NCBI GenBank assembly: GCA_013285645.1
Contig: JABDHJ010000008.1
Coordinates: forward strand, 61,833-108,656
Reading direction: 5' to 3'
Origin: Verrucomicrobiota bacterium
GTDB taxonomy: Bacteria > Verrucomicrobiota > Verrucomicrobiia > Methylacidiphilales > UBA1321
DNA: 46,824 nt
The stretch's first letter is position 1; each line of letters opens with the position of its first letter. The notes beneath the pieces are model-generated. The model was given only the letters and a program-made list of their open reading frames with translations, did not search any database and was not told where the DNA came from. The position numbers and the translations under genes were made by a program. Below, piece after piece: positions 1 through 8,286 of the stretch.

Positions 1-17
1 TGGGTTCCTTCTCGTGT

Positions 18-824
18 TCAATTTGTATTGGATAAAGTCTGAGCCATCTGCTGAAGCTGCTGGATTTGGGTGGCATTTTGCTGTTGCCATTGCTGGAGAG
101 CGGCCTGTTTCGTCGCCGGATCGTCGTTGATATGCTGATTCTCAAAGGCAACGTCCGCGCGCATGAGTTGGTCACGTGCCGTCAAATAGGCCTGCATTTG
201 CGGGGAAGCATTCGGAGGCATGCGCAATGCCGGGGGCACAGGCAAAGAAGTTGGAGCATTTTGACTGGAAACCGTCTGGGCCAACTGTTGCAGTTGCTGG
301 ATACGGGCGGCGTTTTGTTGGTGCCATTGCTGGAGAGCGGCCTGTTTCGTCGCTGGATCGTCGTTGAGGTGCTGATTTTGGAAGACAACGTCTGCACGCA
401 TGAGTTGATCTCGCGCTGTCAAATAGGCCTGAAGTTGCGGGGAAGCATTTGGAGGGATCCGCAATGCCGGAGGCATGGGCGATGGGGTCGTATTGCCTTG
501 CTGAGAAATCGTCTGCGCCAATTGAACTTGCTGCTTGAGTAGATCAGCATTCTGCTGCTGAAACAGGGCAAGCGCCTGCTGATCAGGAGCGCCCTGACTA
601 CTTAACGCGGCCATCTTCCCGGCCAGAACCGCCCGGTTTTGAAGAAATTGCGTCATTTCCGGCGTAGCGTTCGCGGGAATGTTGACTGCTGCTGTCGTCG
701 AGACCGAGTTAGTAACAGTGTCTGCCAGTACGGCCTGAGGCGTAAATAGCACCGCACCTAGAACGAAGCACCCCATTGCCCCAATCCAGTTCCGACCACC
801 CCTCTGGCGGAATGTTTTCATCAT
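18..824 (-). CDS. Secreted Gln/Ala-rich repeat protein, function unknown
   Basis: 268 residues. Residues 1-35 form a signal peptide: basic start, hydrophobic GAMGCFVLGAVLF, and a cut after VLA. The mature part carries near-identical repeats of about 75 residues, each opening with a proline-rich RIPPNASPQ or RMPPNASPQ segment. This is followed by AYLTARDQLMRADV, NDDPATKQAALQQW and a Gln-rich QQNAxxIQQLQQ helix; a more diverged first unit lies at residues 45-110. The pattern suggests extended proline linkers alternating with amphipathic, possibly coiled-coil helices. The two last units are also very similar at DNA level, so the repeat is young or homogenised. I recognise no family. A periplasmic or surface location is inferred from the signal peptide. 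It reads toward the window start with no close partner. Start could be 824 or the adjacent ATG at 821. Confidence 0.8.
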   Translation of the reverse strand: MMKTFRQRGGRNWIGAMGCFVLGAVLFTPQAVLADTVTNSVSTTAAVNIPANATPEMTQFLQNRAVLAGKMAALSSQGAPDQQALALFQQQNADLLKQQVQLAQTISQQGNTTPSPMPPALRIPPNASPQLQAYLTARDQLMRADVVFQNQHLNDDPATKQAALQQWHQQNAARIQQLQQLAQTVSSQNAPTSLPVPPALRMPPNASPQMQAYLTARDQLMRADVAFENQHINDDPATKQAALQQWQQQNATQIQQLQQMAQTLSNTN

Positions 825-1070
825 AGTGTGTTTAGCCCCTTGCTTCTCGGGCAGCTAAGCCTCCTCGAACTTTCTTGTCTATACAAAAGTCATGCCGTGG
901 ATCATGGAAATAAGACCGGAAGTTTTATGCACCGATTTTATCCACTCGTGCCCTAAAAATGAGATCGTTCAGGAAGTCTCAGGAAAACATCACACCGCCA
1001 TAAACACGCCTTTTTAGAGACAAAGATGACTGCGGATACTTCGGGATAAATCAGGAAATCTGACCCACTA

Positions 1071-1111
1071 TCATTGCGAACGAGACGCTCTACCAACTGA
1101 GCTAATTCCCC
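1071..1111 (-). pseudogene. tRNA-Ala(CGC) 5' half, truncated remnant
   Basis: On the minus strand the sequence starts GGGGAATTAGCTCAGTTGG, a textbook acceptor 5' strand and D-arm. It continues through a TTCGCAA anticodon loop (anticodon CGC, alanine). The anticodon stem already has a mismatch, and after about position 1071 no T-arm (GGTTCGA) or matching acceptor 3' strand follows. It is therefore a 5' half only. The surrounding 825-1217 gap (393 bp) holds nothing else I can identify. Confidence 0.55.
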
Positions 1112-1217
1112 AAGGTCTTGCGAAGTATCTGGTGAGGCTGGCTGCCGCACCATCATTCGCCGAACCGTGGATACTACGTGATTGAGAAAGAAAGCGGCAA
1201 GCGGAAAGAACGCCCTC

Positions 1218-4200
1218 CTAGGAGCGGCGGCGCTTGTATTGGACGAACATGAGCAAGGCGAGACTGCCCAGCAACATGGCCCAGGTACTCGGTTCCGGAA
1301 CGGCTGCAGCAACATTGAGGAGCACATCGCCACCGCCGGTCGAAAGGGTCAGGCTGTAACCGTCCTGCAGCTCCGTCAAACTTCCCGGGGTGGTATCCAG
1401 CGAACCATTAATCCCGTTCAAGCTGCTATCGATCAGCGTATAGGTTCCCGATTGCACACCCGAGAGCAGGTTGAAGGTGAAATCGCTGATCCCTTGGTTA
1501 TTCAAGGTCAGCATACTGCCATCTCCCGTGACGACAGCTTCATCGCTCAATCCAATGGCGGCCAAGTCGAAGACCAGCTTGGTACCGGCATTCAAAACAA
1601 GATTCCCGTTATACGTCGTGGTGCCAGGACTGTTGCCGGGCGAGAGCACCGATCCACTGAGAAAGGTCGTGTTACCCAGCACCGTACCGTGACCCGCCAG
1701 CGTCTGGCCGGACTGGACCTGAAAGCCGCCAGTCGCCGTGATGCCAGTGACATCCAATGTCGCCGAACTATGGGCCGCCGTATCGCCAACGAGAATTTCG
1801 CTGCTGGATCCAATATTATTATTCGAGATGGACGACGACAACTTCAAGGTACCCCCGGTGATCGCGGTAACGCCCGTGTAGCTGTTCGAGTTGGTGAGTG
1901 TCGTGGTGCCGCTGCCCATCTGGGTCACACCGCCGCTGCCCGTGATGGCATTGTTAACCGCGTAGGCATTGGATCGATCAAAAGCGAGGGTGCTGCCGTT
2001 ACTCATGGTCACATTGGCGGTACCGAGTTGGCCGGTCATTCCACCGTCACCGACCTGAAGAGTGCCGCCCGAAATTTGCGTGGCACCGGAATACGTATTG
2101 GCGCCGGTCAGGATCACCGTGCCGGCTGTCGTCTTGTAAAGGTCGATGCTGTTACTACCGGTGTTTCCATTGAGAATGACATCGCTAAGCACCGCGCCGA
2201 CCGAGCCGCTCTCCAGAGTGAAGCTGTAGGCCGACAGGGTGCCGGTGCCCGCAGTGTCATTGATCGCACCACTCTCCAGCGTGACGTTGCCCAAGGCGGT
2301 TGTCTGGCCATCGATATCGAGAGTACCGCCGTTGACAAGCACAGGGGCAAGGGAGCGATTCGAGCCCGTGGAAGATGACCCCAGGGCATTCGAGCTTCCG
2401 AGTTGCAAGGTACCAGCATCGACCGTTACGGCTCCTGTAAATCCACCACCCATATCTGCCATGATCAAAGTTCCCGCGCCAGTCTTGGTCAGGCCACCTG
2501 AGCTAGTGCCACTCAAGCTCATGGTATTGTCAATAGTCAGAGTTCCCGAGTCGACTTGAAAGGTGCCACCATTCGCCAGGAAATTGAGGGCATGAAAGCC
2601 GGTATAGGTAAAGCCTCCACCCGTGACTTCCAGCGTACCTCCATTAAAGTTAAGGTTATTACCGCCCAGATTACTTTCTGAACTAACCGATACTATGCCC
2701 TGATTGAGGTATACGTTGTTGAATCCGGGGGTCGTGTTACCCGTCAGGACCAATGTTCCTGCACCGTTCTTGGTAATGGCATTATTGAGATTCGAGCTGA
2801 TGGTCAGGACGCCGTTTCCATTTTGATTAATAATCAAATCCGTGGTGGAAGAGCCCAAGCTACCTCCGCTAATCGTGTAATCGTTGGCCCCGATAAACAG
2901 AACGCCGCCACTGGAAAGAGTCAAGGTCTGTCCCGAGCCGACGGCCAGCGACTGCGCCGCGATGGTGTCGGTGATCTTCAAGCTATTGACCGTCCCGCTT
3001 GCGGTGACGCTTCCACTATCGGTTTGAAGAATATTTGCGTTCGTACCGGGCGTTGCAAACGAATCGTAACTGGAAAGTGCGGAGATCGCCGTGCTACCGC
3101 CATTGGAGACGGCCCAGTTGGCACCGTTCACCGTCGCATAACCACCTATAATTCCGTTGGTGTTGGAGGTCGTGGTGGTCGCCACGCCGGTTCCGAAATC
3201 GATGGCGCTCCCGTTCGAGCGACTGATCGCTCCGAGGGCAATCGTAGCCGTGCTGGAGTTGGTCTGGGTTATCGTGGATTTACCGGCAGCCAAAGTAATA
3301 CCGTTACCCGTACCGAGTCCTTGGGCGTAGCTCCCGCCACTCAGTTGCAGATTTACCCCGCCCAATACTAGAGCAGAAGCGGATGGCGTGGACGACTGGG
3401 CCAGCTTGTTATTGTTGTTGGTGCTATAATCCAAAACTGTCGTGCCTCCATTGAATGTGGTTGAACCGGTCATATTATTGGTTCCAGAGAGAGTCAGAAG
3501 ACCGGCCCCCGACTTGATAAACGATCCACCGGTCTGGGAACTGGTGCTGCTAAACGCAGTGTTGCCGGATCCGAGCAAAGTGAAGCCACTCGCTACCGTT
3601 CCGCTAAAGGTCAATGTGGCCGTATTGGCCGCAATATTGGCAAACACGAATGGGGAATCGAAGTTGCCGCTTAACGTCAAGCTGTTGGTTCCGGCAAATC
3701 CCAAGCCATAAGCAAAATTACCGGCGTGAACGGAACCACCAAACGAAAAATTATTGCTTACAATTTCGCCGTTGCTCGCAGCCACAAGAAATACACCTGT
3801 GGTATTAGTGGCGTAACCTCCCGCTCCAAACGGAGTGATTGGGCCGCCGGTTGGTCCCCCAATCGTCAAGGTATCGTAGGTTGCAACATCACTACCATTA
3901 ACGTTCACGGTAAAGCTAGTGGCCAATCCCTGGCCGAAATTATTATTGGCCGCTGTGGGGTCGATGGTGAAGTTGGCGTTGGCACCGGAATAGGTGACAG
4001 TAAGACCATTTTGGTTTCCCGTCGCGTTATTGCCAGCGTTATTGTCCTGGATAGGCCCGGTCACGACGACATTGGCGCTGGACCCGAGATTGACGAAAGA
4101 ACCGCTGTTATTGGATCCAGTATTTGAGTTGTTAAGTGAAAAGATGCCGGAGAAAGTAGTCGTACCCGTATTACTGTAATAGAGGAAATTATTTTGGAAT

Positions 4201-6104
4201 GTGTTGTCCGTAAAAGCCACGTGGCTTGTACTGTCACCCGCGAAGGTGAGATCATTGGAGCCTCCAATCGTGTAGTTACTACCATTCGCAACCAGCGTAT
4301 TCTGCAGGCTGCGCGCCTGATTATCCGCCCTAATTGTGCCGCCGGAAGCATAAATGGTCGAAGTGCCCAGGGCGCTGTTGCTGCCGACTTCCAAGGTCGC
4401 GCCCGTCGAGACCGCGGTGGAACCACTGTAGCTATTCGACCCGCTCAAAGTCACCGTACCCGGGCCATAGATCGTGACTCCGTTTGATCCGGTAATCGCC
4501 GTGCTGATTACCGCGTTGACGCCCGCGTTGGCGCTGATGACGCCTTCGGAACCGCCAAAATTCAACGCACCCGTGGTTCCCGTCGGCTTGATCGCGTTGC
4601 TGGTGACAAACAGAATCGCGCCGCTGGCATTATTTAAAATGACACCGTCATTGATCGAAAGGTCGCCGCCATTGATGACCAGTGAATTGATCGACGTCGA
4701 ACTGGTAGCGGTGGTGGCCGTGGTGATGTACGTATTGTCACCGGAAACAATCGCGTTATTCATGAACTCATCCGTGGGGTTCAGTGGACGGAACCCGTTG
4801 CTGCTGCTACTGGTCGTGTCATAGGTCAGGAAAGTATTGGCAGTTCCTGTCGCGGTGCCATTTTCACCGGTGGCCGTACCCGACTCGCCCAACAGATAAG
4901 GGACGATCCGCGTGTTATCGACACCGGTATTAATGCCCATGCCATTTGCGCCGCCGGCAGTGGTACCGATCAAAGTGGGAGTGGCGCCCCCACTGAGAAC
5001 CAATTGCCCCACAGAGCCTGAACCAAACGTGGTTGCGCCCAGGTTAACGCCATTAACAAGAGCAATACCACCGACCGTGCTGAACGATGTACTGGTGCTG
5101 CGATTGATAGCGCTAGTGGTCACCTTGGCCGAATTCGTGCCGTTATAGGAAATCGTTATAACCGAAGTTCCGCTGCCCAGCGTAATCGGACCCACCGTCT
5201 GTCCGGAATTATTTCCCGCCTCATCGGTTCCTTCATAAACAAACGAGCCGCCATTATTGAACGTAAGGCTCGACCCGGTCGACAACCGTGTGGAGCTCTC
5301 GTTGCCAGCACCCCGGTCATCGAGCAAAAGTTCACCTCCGCTAAGCTGAATGGGTACTCCTCCAGTCAATTGTCCATTGGCACCGCTAACGTCAAGAATA
5401 CCGCCAGTAATGCCAATAGAGGGATTGCCCGACGCTGCCGCCACAGAGGTCTGGCCTGTAATATCCAATACCCCCCCGCTTACGCTGAAAACCGAACTGT
5501 AAAAACCTTGCTGCGTTCCAAAGGCATTATCTCCGGCGAGAATCCATGTACCGGAACCGCTCTTATTAAGGAAAAGCCCGCTGGATAAATCGCCTGAGAT
5601 ATCACTATAGATAGTATTGGTTCCGGTGTTGCTCCCGGCCAAGGAAAGCGTCTGCCCGCCGGCTATGGTAATCGTTCCGCCCGGAGCGCCAATATCGAGT
5701 GCGGCGGACGTTGTTGTCGAATTATTGGAGAAGATATAGCTGGTATTAATCGTCAAATTGCTGCCCACCGACTCGCTATTGGCAACCGTGGAGTTCATGG
5801 AAATACTGCTGAAATTTCCCAAAGTAATTCCAGCATCGCCTGAGGTTCCGATCGTAAAGGCACCTGGCGTTCCTGTGAATAAAATGCCAGCGGCAGTCGC
5901 GGCCCCCGACAACGTGACGCTCGTATTGGTGGTACCACTGAAAGTAGCGATGCTACTACTGGTCGGAACTGACGCGGGAGACCAGTTTCCCGCCGTATTC
6001 CAATCGGTGCTGGTCCCACCCGCCCAAGTCTGGGCCAACGCCGGCGATGTCGCTATGAAAGAAAAAAGAACCGCAATGACGAGCACAAGGAATGAATTTT
6101 TCAT
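1218..6104 (-). CDS. Giant PEP-CTERM protein with autotransporter-type beta-strand repeats
   Basis: 1628 residues. The signal peptide ends ATSPALA|QTW and is followed by a TDWNTAGNW segment typical of this group. The body is a long Gly/Ser/Thr/Asn-rich passenger of autotransporter-associated beta-strand repeats, with recurring phrases such as GAGTLVLTGN, SGATQISGGTLQVG and LSPGNSPGTT. It is predicted to form a beta-helix. The end reads VPEPSTWAMLLGSLALLMFV then YKRRRS: a PEP motif, one membrane span and a basic tail, i.e. a PEP-CTERM sorting signal for an exosortase. There is no outer-membrane barrel, so it is probably anchored or released by the exosortase route rather than being a true type V autotransporter. 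An AAGGA Shine-Dalgarno lies about 10 nt before the ATG. Substrate or adhesion partner unknown. Its strongly biased composition produces long antisense frames that are not genes. Confidence 0.9.
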   Translation of the reverse strand: MKNSFLVLVIAVLFSFIATSPALAQTWAGGTSTDWNTAGNWSPASVPTSSSIATFSGTTNTSVTLSGAATAAGILFTGTPGAFTIGTSGDAGITLGNFSSISMNSTVANSESVGSNLTINTSYIFSNNSTTTSAALDIGAPGGTITIAGGQTLSLAGSNTGTNTIYSDISGDLSSGLFLNKSGSGTWILAGDNAFGTQQGFYSSVFSVSGGVLDITGQTSVAAASGNPSIGITGGILDVSGANGQLTGGVPIQLSGGELLLDDRGAGNESSTRLSTGSSLTFNNGGSFVYEGTDEAGNNSGQTVGPITLGSGTSVITISYNGTNSAKVTTSAINRSTSTSFSTVGGIALVNGVNLGATTFGSGSVGQLVLSGGATPTLIGTTAGGANGMGINTGVDNTRIVPYLLGESGTATGENGTATGTANTFLTYDTTSSSSNGFRPLNPTDEFMNNAIVSGDNTYITTATTATSSTSINSLVINGGDLSINDGVILNNASGAILFVTSNAIKPTGTTGALNFGGSEGVISANAGVNAVISTAITGSNGVTIYGPGTVTLSGSNSYSGSTAVSTGATLEVGSNSALGTSTIYASGGTIRADNQARSLQNTLVANGSNYTIGGSNDLTFAGDSTSHVAFTDNTFQNNFLYYSNTGTTTFSGIFSLNNSNTGSNNSGSFVNLGSSANVVVTGPIQDNNAGNNATGNQNGLTVTYSGANANFTIDPTAANNNFGQGLATSFTVNVNGSDVATYDTLTIGGPTGGPITPFGAGGYATNTTGVFLVAASNGEIVSNNFSFGGSVHAGNFAYGLGFAGTNSLTLSGNFDSPFVFANIAANTATLTFSGTVASGFTLLGSGNTAFSSTSSQTGGSFIKSGAGLLTLSGTNNMTGSTTFNGGTTVLDYSTNNNNKLAQSSTPSASALVLGGVNLQLSGGSYAQGLGTGNGITLAAGKSTITQTNSSTATIALGAISRSNGSAIDFGTGVATTTTSNTNGIIGGYATVNGANWAVSNGGSTAISALSSYDSFATPGTNANILQTDSGSVTASGTVNSLKITDTIAAQSLAVGSGQTLTLSSGGVLFIGANDYTISGGSLGSSTTDLIINQNGNGVLTISSNLNNAITKNGAGTLVLTGNTTPGFNNVYLNQGIVSVSSESNLGGNNLNFNGGTLEVTGGGFTYTGFHALNFLANGGTFQVDSGTLTIDNTMSLSGTSSGGLTKTGAGTLIMADMGGGFTGAVTVDAGTLQLGSSNALGSSSTGSNRSLAPVLVNGGTLDIDGQTTALGNVTLESGAINDTAGTGTLSAYSFTLESGSVGAVLSDVILNGNTGSNSIDLYKTTAGTVILTGANTYSGATQISGGTLQVGDGGMTGQLGTANVTMSNGSTLAFDRSNAYAVNNAITGSGGVTQMGSGTTTLTNSNSYTGVTAITGGTLKLSSSISNNNIGSSSEILVGDTAAHSSATLDVTGITATGGFQVQSGQTLAGHGTVLGNTTFLSGSVLSPGNSPGTTTYNGNLVLNAGTKLVFDLAAIGLSDEAVVTGDGSMLTLNNQGISDFTFNLLSGVQSGTYTLIDSSLNGINGSLDTTPGSLTELQDGYSLTLSTGGGDVLLNVAAAVPEPSTWAMLLGSLALLMFVQYKRRRS

Positions 6105-6368
6105 GGAGATATATCCTTAACTATTTCCGGATTACCGCTTTTAAACATCTGAACCCTTATGGCTTACCGAACAGGCAAGCCTTAAAACGCTTTTGCTACT
6201 ATTAGCATGTAACTACGGAAGGCATTAGCGTCCAACCGATCCAATATCATTCCCAAAAAGTCATTACATCGCCGTAATCTTTGGTTTTAGGCTTTTGCCG
6301 ACGAAATATGCGTCTGCTCGTCGGCCAATGACATATTCAAAGCCACAACCCTGTTGCCGCTCCTTAAT

Positions 6369-6498
6369 CTCGTGGGTTGAATTCTCCGAAGCTTGCTTCG
6401 ACTTGATCGAAGGAGTTGGTTCCGAGGTAGCCGCCGCTGTCCCTAGCGGCGGTGCCTTTTTCTCGCCGGACCGCCGCTAGGGACAGCGGCGGCTACCT
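6369..6498. repeat. Composite intergenic repeat with perfect 29-bp inverted pair
   Basis: A CCGAAGCTTGCTTCG dyad (about 6387-6402) is followed by two head-to-head copies of the GGTAGCCGCCG module. Positions 6425-6453 are the exact reverse complement of 6470-6498, separated by 16 bases, so the region can form a 29-bp hairpin. The same modules recur near 17509-17735, 38515-38865 and 44650-44850. The upstream part of this gap (6105-6368) shows no gene or clear signal beyond the leader of the PEP-CTERM gene. Confidence 0.8.
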
Positions 6499-6507
6499 TA
6501 AAATGCC

Positions 6508-6528
6508 GGTAGTGTCCTAATTTGAAAT
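6508..6528 (+). repeat. Left terminal inverted repeat of the transposon
   Basis: Exact 21-bp reverse complement of 9443-9463. It is preceded at 6500-6507 by the target duplication AAAATGCC. Confidence 0.95.
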
Positions 6529-6563
6529 CAGTCTTCGGACTGGGGGAGGCGGGCTAATTTGAA

Positions 6564-7223
6564 TTATTGGACCTGTACGTTTATATGGGGCGCCATTCGA
6601 GCTTCGCGTTCTGCCTCTTCTTCTTTTACGATAGGATCCCCGTAGGCCTGTGCTTTTTGTTCATAAGCCATTTTATCACTTAAGGTCATAGCTTCCCATC
6701 GGGTGTGAGTATCAGCTTCCGCTTGTTCCCTAGTTAATCCGGCAAAAGAACCTCCCTGGAAACGCTGAACACTAGAATTTTGAGAATTTTCAAACCCACT
6801 GCTTTGGCTCTTAAGTTCAAAAAAGAAATAATGGAAACCTGCGATTGTTGGCTGCGGTGAATGTACTTGGTTAGTAGGTGCCGCATTTTCCGTAGCAGAT
6901 TTATAGCGGGAGAGTTCTGCCTTAAGCTGTGCGATTTCGGCCTCGTAATATTGTTGCTGCGCATAAAGAGCGGCCTTTGTTGGATCATATCCGAACTCTT
7001 CCCGTAGATTCTGAGGCAGCTTATCGAAGGATATTTTGGCCCCTCCATCGGAATCCAAGATGCTGATGCAAGTAGGCTCTACCCCAGCGAGCTTTGCACC
7101 TGTATAGGTTTTCCCGTCCGTCGTGGTGATTGTGCCGAGATCGGACCCGACTTTGGGCTGCACTGGGTCAGCCGAAAGGAGACCGACTCCGACACCCATT
7201 AGAATTAGTGTGGTAAGTTTCAT
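6564..7223 (-). CDS. Transposon cargo: secreted protein with TTTDGKTY-type N-terminal domain
   Basis: 219 residues from the ATG at 7223, chosen because it gives a clean signal peptide (MKLTTLILMGVGVGLLSA|DP). Residues 25-90 include TTTDGKTYTGAKLAGVEP and KISFDKLPQNLREEFGYDP, a pattern I recognise from many uncharacterised Verrucomicrobia envelope proteins. A coiled-coil-like segment (YEAEIAQLKAELSRYKSA) follows, then a low-complexity Ser/Gln region and an acidic, charged C-terminus with EEEAEREARM. No catalytic motif is seen. It is transcribed outward toward the left end of the transposon, divergent from the Xre gene. Its lineage flavour suggests host DNA picked up by the element. Confidence 0.65.
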   Translation of the reverse strand: MKLTTLILMGVGVGLLSADPVQPKVGSDLGTITTTDGKTYTGAKLAGVEPTCISILDSDGGAKISFDKLPQNLREEFGYDPTKAALYAQQQYYEAEIAQLKAELSRYKSATENAAPTNQVHSPQPTIAGFHYFFFELKSQSSGFENSQNSSVQRFQGGSFAGLTREQAEADTHTRWEAMTLSDKMAYEQKAQAYGDPIVKEEEAEREARMAPHINVQVQ

Positions 7224-7317
7224 CGTCCTAAAGACAAGCTTTTCATTTCCGAAATGCAATAATAAAAGAGGCAAAACTTTGCCGGTACGTCGATTCAGTA
7301 AGTCCGATGCTTTCGGA

Positions 7318-7554
7318 ATGAATCCCAGAGAATTCGGACAACGAGTTTACCGATGGAGGATGAAAAAGAAGTGGACTCAGGCGATGTGCGCAGACCGGGC
7401 CGGAATCAGTATCAGGAACCTTAGAATGATCGAATCTTACCTTTCGTCTCCCACTTTGGGAACGGTGCACAAATTGGCCGCTGCATTCAAATGTACCTGG
7501 GAGGATTTACTTGGCCCCGCCACTCCATGTCCCGGACCTGTTCGCCGAACATGA
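7318..7554 (+). CDS. Transposon cargo: small Xre-type helix-turn-helix regulator
   Basis: 78 residues from the ATG at 7318. FGQRVYRWRMKKKWTQAMCA then DRAGISIRNLRMIE and PTLGTVHKLAAAFKCTWEDL match the five-helix Cro/CI-Xre fold, with a C-terminal LLGP typical of such regulators. The frame is open further upstream, but only from this ATG does the protein look like the family. It is a single-domain DNA-binding protein, probably controlling itself or the flanking cargo genes. The next gene is co-directional 34 bp downstream, with a short dyad (TACAC-GATT-GTGTA, 7565-7578) between them that could be its operator. Confidence 0.75.
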   Translation: MNPREFGQRVYRWRMKKKWTQAMCADRAGISIRNLRMIESYLSSPTLGTVHKLAAAFKCTWEDLLGPATPCPGPVRRT

Positions 7555-7588
7555 TTGACTGCCATACACGATTGTGTACGGTTATGTC

Positions 7589-7960
7589 ATGACCGCGACA
7601 GACCTACGCCCCCAATGGAAAGACGAAGCCAAGCAACTCGAAGAGCGCATAGCCGTTTTAAAAACAAAGATCGAGGCAGCTAATGAGATTTTTTCAAATG
7701 GAGCTTCTCCAAAAACTGCGCCCAAATTAAAGGGGCTTCCCCTTTTCCCATCACTGAGTAAAACGATTGAAAGCATCGTGAAGGATAAGGGAGAAAGGCC
7801 AGGATTAACCGTGGATCAGATCATAAGTCTTCTGCATCAGTACGGAAAACAAGGAGAGACAAAGAAGGCCACCGTTTACGCTCTCGCGAAACGCAGTGCA
7901 AAGCAAGGGAAAATCATTGCCTCTAACGTCGAAGGACAAGCCGTTTTCATCCGCAGCTAA
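7589..7960 (+). CDS. Transposon cargo: coiled-coil plus winged-helix-like protein, unknown
   Basis: 123 residues from the ATG at 7589; a GTG at 7574 in the same frame would add five residues. Residues 10-40 form a short coiled coil (KDEAKQLEERIAVLKTKIEAANE). The C-terminal half (LSKTIESIVKDKGE, LTVDQIISLLHQYG, KKATVYALAKRSAKQGKI, then a VFIRS strand) has the rhythm of a winged-helix domain. It follows the Xre gene closely and may form a regulatory or toxin-antitoxin-like pair with it, but no toxin fold is recognised. Confidence 0.6.
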   Translation: MTATDLRPQWKDEAKQLEERIAVLKTKIEAANEIFSNGASPKTAPKLKGLPLFPSLSKTIESIVKDKGERPGLTVDQIISLLHQYGKQGETKKATVYALAKRSAKQGKIIASNVEGQAVFIRS

Positions 7961-8002
7961 TTTGTCCGTGTAATGACCTTTATGAAGAGAAGATAATCAA
8001 GC

Positions 8003-8093
8003 GTCTACCGTGAAGCCCGAACGGTAGAGGCGTAAAAGCGGAGGGGCGGTCAGGTGAATTATCTTGGCAGATAACCTGACCGCCCCTTCTAGG
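8003..8093 (+). other. Two strong hairpins before the tRNA-like element
   Basis: A TCTACCGT/ACGGTAGA stem (8 bp) lies at about 8003-8030. A GGGGCGGTCAGG/CCTGACCGCCCC stem (12 bp), extended by TTATCT/AGATAA, lies at about 8043-8093. They sit directly 5' of the tRNA-like sequence and could be RNA domains of the same transcript or a terminator for the cargo gene at 7589. Classification uncertain. Confidence 0.5.
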
Positions 8094-8099
8094 GAACTG

Positions 8100-8166
8100 G
8101 GGGCCAGCATGGTGCGTCCGAGAGCTTTACACTTATCTGACGAGGGTTCGATCCCCTCTGGCTCCA
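8100..8166 (+). ncRNA. tRNA/tmRNA-like acceptor and T-arm, probable ssrA 3'-end remnant
   Basis: GGGGCCA (8100-8106) pairs with TGGCTCC (8159-8165) over seven positions. The third pair is G-U, the alanine identity signature used by tRNA-Ala and tmRNA. A perfect T-arm follows: GAGGG, loop TTCGATC, CCCTC (8142-8158). The 35 nt between do not fold as a normal D-arm plus anticodon arm, so it is not a functional canonical tRNA. The 5' part (GGGG, then CATGG) loosely recalls a tmRNA start. A tmRNA fragment with its coding domain deleted, or an attachment-site remnant, are both possible. Confidence 0.4.
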
Positions 8167-8179
8167 ATTTCTGAAAAGG

Positions 8180-8199
8180 TAAACCCAACGTTGGGTTTA
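8180..8199. repeat. Perfect 20-bp palindrome upstream of transposase
   Basis: TAAACCCAAC followed directly by its reverse complement. It is nested in a larger inverted pair (ATTTCTGAAAA at 8167-8177 and TTTTCAGAAAT at 8237-8247). A second small hairpin, AACATTT-TCAG-AAATGTT, is at about 8233-8250. Possible transposase promoter/operator or recombination site. Confidence 0.7.
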
Positions 8200-8286
8200 T
8201 TCAAGGACAAACTAACTCTATAGCGTTAGCCTAACATTTTCAGAAATGTTCGTTTCCGAAAGTAAGGCTGAACCGTATGATAAAGT

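Noticed and set aside
18..824. CRISPR or tandem DNA repeat array
   Set aside because: The repetition follows codons of a protein repeat with about 225-bp period, without uniform spacers.
1036..1111. Complete tRNA-Ala gene
   Set aside because: The 3' half has no T-arm and no pairing acceptor strand, so it cannot be functional.
1182..2378. Long plus-strand frame (398 codons) over the PEP-CTERM gene
   Set aside because: It is antisense to a Gly/Ser/Thr-rich repeat gene whose codon bias keeps other frames open; the product lacks any recognisable domain and starts in the 3' flank.
8180..8250. Integron attC-like motifs (RYYYAAC / GTTRRRY)
   Set aside because: The half-sites abut in one perfect palindrome instead of bounding a folded site, and no integrase or cassette array is present.
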